Assembly (NCBI GenBank): GCA_047459075.1
Contig: VSCH01000007.1
Span: 1 to 64,000 of the forward strand
Length of the DNA stretch: 64,000 nucleotides
Reading direction: 5' to 3'
From: ZC4RG19 sp017577565
GTDB taxonomy: Bacteria; Actinomycetota; Acidimicrobiia; Acidimicrobiales; VFJN01
The notes beneath the pieces are model-generated. The model did no database searches and was not told the DNA's origin. It saw only the letters and a list, made by a program, of their open reading frames with translations. The position numbers were made by a program, and so were the translations under genes. Shown here one piece after another: positions 60,325 to 64,000 of this stretch (positions within the stretch are counted from its first letter, which is position 1; each line of letters begins with the position of its first letter).

Positions 60325-60334
60325 GCCCGGCTCG

Positions 60335-60388
60335 ATGGCAGGCGCACGGAGCGCGGCACCTCCCGGGTCGCGCCGCGCGTCGCCGTGA
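60335..60388 (+). CDS. Leader ORF, 17 codons, stop overlapping the VanZ-LamG start
   Basis: ATG to TGA encodes MAGARSAAPPGSRRASP. The stop TGA (60386-60388) overlaps the GTG start (60385-60387) of the next gene in a different frame. No ribosome-binding site precedes that GTG, so coupling is the likely way it is translated. Confidence 0.45.
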   Translation: MAGARSAAPPGSRRASP

Positions 60389-61590
60389 GGCGGGACACCG
60401 CCGCCCGTGTCGTCGGCGCGGTGACGCTCGGGTGGCTCGGCTGCTTCGCCTACCTGACCCTCTCGCCGCAGATCCCCGACCTGCCGGGGCTGTCCGCCGA
60501 CGACCGGGTGCTCGGCACCGGGCACCTCGTGGCCAGCTTCATCCTCGCCGGGCTCGTCCACCTGTGGCTGGTGCTCGCCCGGCCGGGGCGCGGCCCGGCC
60601 CGGACGGCGGTCACCGCCTTCGCCGCCACGGCCGCCTTCGGCCTCCTCGTCGAGCTCGTGCAGTTCCCCGTCCCCGAGCGCGAGCCGCAGCTCGCCGACG
60701 CCGTGCTCGACGTCGTCGGCGCCGCGGCCGCCGTCGCCCTGCTGGCCCGGGTGCCGGCGCGGGTGCTGCGCCGGCCGGCGACGACCGTGGCCGTCGGGGT
60801 GGTCGGGGCGGTGCTGATCGCCGGCACGGCGGCCGCAGGCGTCTGGGGCACGACGACCACGCCGGCCGAGCGGCGCTGCCCCGGGGACGTCCCCGACGGG
60901 GAGCTGGCCAGCCGGCCCCCGCCCACGGGCGAGCCCGGCGCCGAGCGGGTCGAGCGGGGGCTCGTGGCCCTCTACCCGCTCGACGGGCTGCCCGCCGGGG
61001 ACGTCACCGGCACGCTGCCCGAGCTCGAGCCCCGCGGCGAGGTCGAGCAGCTCGACCCCCACGGCGTCCACCTCGACGGCGACGCCGCGCTCGAGACGCC
61101 GGGCGCGGCCCCCGAGGTCGCCGGCCGCGTCGAGGACGCCTTCACCCTCGAGGCCTGGGTGCGCCCCGGCGACCTGGCCCAGGACGGGCCGGCCCGCATC
61201 GTCAGCTCCTCGGACGGGACCGACCTGGCCGACGTCAACGTCCACCTCGGCCAGGAGCGCCACTGCCTGAGCGTCCGGATCGGGGTGGGCGGCGGCGACG
61301 CCGAGTGGCTGCTCGTCGACGACGTGTTCGACCGGCCCCGCCGGGCCTGGCACCTGGTCGTGACCTACGACCGGGGCACCGTGCGCGCCTACGTCGACGG
61401 GCGCCTGCGGGCCCGGGCCCGCACCGGCGGCGACGGGCTCGACTGGGACCCCGACCGGCCGCTGCTCGTCGGCAACGAATCGACCGGCGACCGCGGCTTC
61501 GCCGGCGACGTCTACCTCGTCGCCCTCTACGACCGGGCGCTGACCCCCGCCGAGGTGCGGCGGAACCACGCCGCCGGGCCGACGCCCTGA
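60385..61590 (+). CDS. VanZ-like membrane domain fused to LamG/concanavalin-like domain
   Basis: 401 aa, GTG start coupled to the leader ORF. Residues 1-150 hold four to five transmembrane helices of the VanZ-like type, with HLVASFILAGLVHLWLV, LVELVQFPVPEREPQLADAVLDVVGA. Residues about 185-395 form a LamG-like beta-sandwich (VALYPLDGLP, EDAFTLEAWVRPGDL, IVSSSDGTD, LVVTYDRGTVRAYVDGRL, AGDVYLVALYDRALTPAEVRRNH). Such LamG domains bind glycans outside the cell. The fusion may hold or sense the surface polysaccharide; VanZ-like proteins are of unclear biochemistry. Confidence 0.8.
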   Translation: MRRDTAARVVGAVTLGWLGCFAYLTLSPQIPDLPGLSADDRVLGTGHLVASFILAGLVHLWLVLARPGRGPARTAVTAFAATAAFGLLVELVQFPVPEREPQLADAVLDVVGAAAAVALLARVPARVLRRPATTVAVGVVGAVLIAGTAAAGVWGTTTTPAERRCPGDVPDGELASRPPPTGEPGAERVERGLVALYPLDGLPAGDVTGTLPELEPRGEVEQLDPHGVHLDGDAALETPGAAPEVAGRVEDAFTLEAWVRPGDLAQDGPARIVSSSDGTDLADVNVHLGQERHCLSVRIGVGGGDAEWLLVDDVFDRPRRAWHLVVTYDRGTVRAYVDGRLRARARTGGDGLDWDPDRPLLVGNESTGDRGFAGDVYLVALYDRALTPAEVRRNHAAGPTP

Positions 61591-61593
61591 CGG

Positions 61594-61624
61594 CGCCCCG
61601 ACCGCGCCGGCCGCCGGCGGGGCG
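61594..61624. terminator. Hairpin between convergent VanZ-LamG and GT2 genes
   Basis: CGCCCCG (61594-61600) pairs with CGGGGCG (61618-61624); the 17-bp inside is itself GC-rich and can pair further. Sits between the two stops. Confidence 0.4.
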
Positions 61625-61625
61625 G

Positions 61626-62525
61626 TCAGCGGGCCAGCCGCGCGACGAGCGTGCGCAGCGACGCCGTGGCCTCGCGCCCCATGATCGGCGCCCACTCCCG
61701 CAGCTGGGCCCGGCCCCGCCGGCCGTACTCGCCGAGGCAGCGCAGCCGCTCGGCGGGCGGCATGGGCACCGTCAGCAGCATGCGGGCGGCCTCCCCCAGG
61801 TGCCGCCAGTAGCCGGCCACCGGCCGCTCCCCCCGCTGGGGCGTGAACCAGGCAACGCGCGACGCGACGTGCGCCGAGCGGTCGACGTGCTCCCGGTGGC
61901 GGAAGAGGCGCTCGGGGACCCGGACGAACCGGCCGAGCAGGACGAGCTCCATGAGCAGCGCCCGGTCGGAGCCGTACCAGGGCCCGAGCAGCCCGGTCTG
62001 CTCGAGCGCCGAGCGGCGGATCAACCCGAAGATCGTCTGGTGCACCCGGTCGTGCTCGAAGAAGGCCCGCAGCCGCTCGTGGGGCCGGTCGCCGCCGGCG
62101 GTGATGGGCCGCCGCCAGCGGCCGAGCGGCTCGCCGCCGTCGCCGATCACCTCGATGTCGGCGGCGGCCAGCACCGCCCCCGGGTCGGCGTCGAGCGCCT
62201 CGACGCAGCGCTCGAGGAAGGTGGGCGCCAGCACGTCGTCGCAGGCGGCCCACTTGAAGTACTCGCCCCGGGCCCGGGAGAGCACCAGGTGGAAGTTCTC
62301 CCGCGCCCCGATGTCGACCGGCTGGCGCTCGTACCGCACCCGCGGGTCGGACGCGTACGCGGCGCAGATCTCGGCGGTCGCGTCGGTCGAGGCGTTGTCG
62401 GACACGACCAGCTCGAGGTCGGTCCAGGTCTGCCCCAGGATCGACTCGATCGCCGACCGCAGGTGCCGCTCGCCGTTCCGCACGGGCAGCCCGATGGTCA
62501 CCCGCGGCGTCGTCGTCGTTCCCAT
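61626..62525 (-). CDS. Glycosyltransferase family 2
   Basis: 299 aa from ATG 62525. TIGLPVRNGERHLRSAIESILGQTWTDLELVVSDNASTDATAEICAAYASDPRVRYERQPVDIGARENF and YFKWAACDDVLAPTFLERCVEAL are nearly the same as in the gene at 59149-60168. It lacks the N-terminal extension of that paralogue. The more variable C-terminal half (HREHVDRSAHVASRVAWF) should bind the acceptor. TAGAGT lies about 45 nt upstream as a -10 candidate. Confidence 0.92.
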   Translation of the reverse strand: MGTTTTPRVTIGLPVRNGERHLRSAIESILGQTWTDLELVVSDNASTDATAEICAAYASDPRVRYERQPVDIGARENFHLVLSRARGEYFKWAACDDVLAPTFLERCVEALDADPGAVLAAADIEVIGDGGEPLGRWRRPITAGGDRPHERLRAFFEHDRVHQTIFGLIRRSALEQTGLLGPWYGSDRALLMELVLLGRFVRVPERLFRHREHVDRSAHVASRVAWFTPQRGERPVAGYWRHLGEAARMLLTVPMPPAERLRCLGEYGRRGRAQLREWAPIMGREATASLRTLVARLAR

Positions 62526-62610
62526 GTCGTTCGCCCCCCCGCCGTGCCACGCTGCACGTTCGGTCAGCCACTCTACACGCTCCGAGCGCCCGGGGTGTCG
62601 CACTGCGCGG

Positions 62611-63483
62611 TCAGCCGACCGCGGTGCGGTAGCGCACCCGGTTGACGGCCCGCCGGATGCCGTCCTCGAGCGCCATGCCGCCCTGCGCCTTGCGCACGAA
62701 GAAGGTGCTGCCGTCGCTGACCTGCACCGCCGTGCGGGCCAGACGGTGCACGTCGGCGATGCCGATCGGGTTCGGGCGGTTGCCGCCGAGGGCCGCCGAG
62801 CGGAAGCGCTCGCGCACGAGCGGCTCGACCGCCGGCGAGGCCGGCACCGCCTTGGGGTACGCGAAGTGTCGCGCCGGCGCCCCGACGTGGTGCTCGATCA
62901 GGTCGCGGGACCGGTCGAGCTCCTCGGCCGCCTCGGCCGGGCCCACCCGGTCAAGCAGCCGGTGGGTGTGGGTGTGCGAGCCGAAGGTCACGAGGCCGGT
63001 GGCGGCCATGTCGCGCACCGCGGACCACGACAGCGGCGTGCCGTCGTCGGGGAACGGCACGCCCTCGTCGACGAACCGGGTGGCGAGGTACACCGTGGCC
63101 GGCACGCCGTGCCGCACGAGGATCGGCGTGGCCACCTCGGCCAGGTCGGCGGTGCCGTCGTCGAAGGTGACGACGATCGGGTCCTCCACGACCTCCCGCT
63201 CGACGGGCTCGGACCGGTCACCGCCCGGGGCGCGGTCGACGGCGGCGCCCGCGGGGTCGAGCAGGTCGACGGCCTCGTCCAGGCTCATCACCCGGCCCGT
63301 GGCCGCCAGCCAGGCCATCTGCTCGTCGAACGCCTGCGGCGACAGGTCGACCTCGGTGCCCGACCCGCCGCCGACGCGGTGGTAGATGAGCACGACGACC
63401 CCCCGCGGCGGGGGCAGGACCCTGTCGCCCGCCACCGCCACCCACTTGACCGCCCGCAGCGCCAGACCCCGCGCGTCCGCCAT
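62611..63483 (-). CDS. Polysaccharide deacetylase (NodB-like)
   Basis: 290 aa. NodB motifs: VVTFDDGTADLAEVATPILVRHGVPATVYLAT (DD metal site), SHTHTHRLL (second metal motif), then HFAYPKAVPAS. It removes N- or O-acetyl groups from glycans such as GlcNAc chains. The N-terminus has no signal peptide; a weak hydrophobic stretch (VVVLIYHRVGGG) is part of the fold, so it may work on cytoplasmic lipid-linked glycan. The ATG lies 6 nt after TACGCT. Confidence 0.9.
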   Translation of the reverse strand: MADARGLALRAVKWVAVAGDRVLPPPRGVVVLIYHRVGGGSGTEVDLSPQAFDEQMAWLAATGRVMSLDEAVDLLDPAGAAVDRAPGGDRSEPVEREVVEDPIVVTFDDGTADLAEVATPILVRHGVPATVYLATRFVDEGVPFPDDGTPLSWSAVRDMAATGLVTFGSHTHTHRLLDRVGPAEAAEELDRSRDLIEHHVGAPARHFAYPKAVPASPAVEPLVRERFRSAALGGNRPNPIGIADVHRLARTAVQVSDGSTFFVRKAQGGMALEDGIRRAVNRVRYRTAVG

Positions 63484-63489
63484 GCCGTC

Positions 63490-63495
63490 AGCGTA
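63490..63495 (-). promoter_or_regulatory. -10 box of the polysaccharide deacetylase gene (leaderless)
   Basis: TACGCT, 6 nt before the ATG at 63483. Confidence 0.45.
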
Positions 63496-63606
63496 GACCA
63501 CGGCGCGTGGTGGGCACGGCGCCGGGGCGAACGGACCGTGCCGGCGGGCGCCCTGCGGCGTCCCGGGCGACGCCGCGTTCCCACCCCGGCGCCGCCCGGC
63601 CGCCGC

Positions 63607-63612
63607 TACGCT
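63607..63612 (+). promoter_or_regulatory. -10 box before the leader ORF at 63620
   Basis: TACGCT followed by 7 nt and GTG 63620. Confidence 0.5.
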
Positions 63613-63619
63613 CGCCGCC

Positions 63620-63673
63620 GTGACGGTCGCGCTCCGGGACGCCCACACCGCTCGACGACGGGCCGATGGCTGA
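63620..63673 (+). CDS. Leader ORF, 17 codons, overlapping the GNAT start
   Basis: GTG to TGA encodes VTVALRDAHTARRRADG. The TGA lies inside the first codons of the GNAT gene (ATG 63666), which is in another frame. Its start is ideally placed for a leaderless transcript and no convincing Shine-Dalgarno site precedes the GNAT ATG. Confidence 0.4.
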   Translation: MTVALRDAHTARRRADG

Positions 63674-64000
63674 CGCGACGACCGGCCTGGAGGTGCGGCG
63701 GGCCACCGACGACGACCTGCCCGCGGTGCTCGAGCTGCTGCAGGCGTCGCTGGGCTGGGTCCCCGACGAGTCCTACGCCCACTTCTTCGCCTGGAAGCAC
63801 CACGACAGCCCCTTCGGCCGCTCGCCCGCCTGGGTGGCGACCGACCCCGAGGCGGACGGCCGGGTCGTCGGCTTCCGCACCTTCTCGCGCTGGCGCTTCC
63901 GGCGGGGCGACGAGGTGGTCCCCGCCGTGCGGGCCGTCGACACCGCCACCCACCCCGACTACCAGGGCCGGGGCATCTTCCGCCTGCTCACCCTGCAGGC
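63666..64000 (+). CDS. GNAT-family acetyltransferase, 5' part (runs off the window)
   Basis: The frame is open from ATG 63666 to the end of the window (111 codons). GLEVRRATDDDLPAVLELLQASLGW, YAHFFAWKHHDSPFG and VRAVDTATHPDYQGRGIFRLLTLQ match GNAT proteins; the last block is the acetyl-CoA loop (Q/RxxGxG/A, here YQGRGIF). FFAWKHHDSPFG is also seen in GNATs linked to polysaccharide loci. No other start codon lies between the ATG and the upstream in-frame stop at 63621. Confidence 0.85.
   Translation, partial: MADATTGLEVRRATDDDLPAVLELLQASLGWVPDESYAHFFAWKHHDSPFGRSPAWVATDPEADGRVVGFRTFSRWRFRRGDEVVPAVRAVDTATHPDYQGRGIFRLLTLQ

Noticed and set aside
60319..60400. Frameshift in the VanZ-LamG gene, joining ATG 60335 to the main frame
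   Set aside because: The upstream frame ends exactly in a GTGA overlap and the main frame has a valid GTG start, so a leader ORF explains it without a sequence error.

Overview
The window is very GC-rich, gene-dense DNA from an actinomycete-like bacterium. Pointers to this are two WhiB-family regulators, a SenX3/RegX3-type two-component pair inside a pst cluster, a biotin synthase followed by a small Cys-rich BsaP-like protein, many GTG starts, and repeated TAnnnT boxes lying 6-8 nt before a start codon (leaderless promoters). Class Acidimicrobiia would fit, but that is inference. I see no rRNA or tRNA gene, CRISPR array, insertion sequence, phage or plasmid feature, and no gene-free stretch above 300 bases.

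Region 1 (1-10.3 kb), housekeeping: the 3' part of a repeat-rich membrane protein, a TetR regulator divergent from a HEAT-repeat protein, bioB with bsaP, an MreB-like protein in a unit with moaE and a small membrane protein, an HtrA-like protein that has lost its catalytic triad, a membrane-anchored SDR, a zincin-type metalloprotease and an MFS protein.

Region 2 (10.4-22 kb), phosphate: reading leftward, pstS-pstC-pstA-pstB-phoU-surE-sensor kinase-response regulator form one array headed by a PHO-box-like set of 11-bp repeats. Upstream lie nudix and rmuC genes and a leaderless ppk (polyphosphate kinase). Together these cover phosphate sensing, uptake and storage.

Region 3 (22-35 kb), mixed: an intact HtrA protease, two whiB genes, tatA, a formiminotransferase-like protein, a macro-domain protein, and a MoxR-type ATPase plus vWA protein pair that is separated by a FrnE-like DsbA and a degenerate GH1 protein. 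A GH2-like protein with an altered acid/base site and an acetyltransferase follow.

Region 4 (35.2-38.8 kb): sdhC-sdhA-sdhB, closed by a perfect 15-bp hairpin.

Region 5 (38.8-63.5 kb): a large surface-glycan locus. It has a priming sugar transferase, an ATP-grasp/HAD pair, several glycosyltransferases, a G8-domain lipoprotein, a glucose-1-phosphate cytidylyltransferase with three tandem sugar C-methyltransferase-like genes and an SDR, a secreted multidomain protein, a glycosyltransferase/alpha-toroid fusion, WecB, an ABC half-transporter that could be a lipid-linked-glycan flippase, a VanZ-LamG fusion and a polysaccharide deacetylase. Genes inside each strand block are linked by 4-bp ATGA/GTGA overlaps. 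The likely output is a cell-surface polysaccharide or glycolipid containing a C-methylated sugar made through a CDP-linked route. The window ends inside a GNAT acetyltransferase gene preceded by a 17-codon leader ORF.
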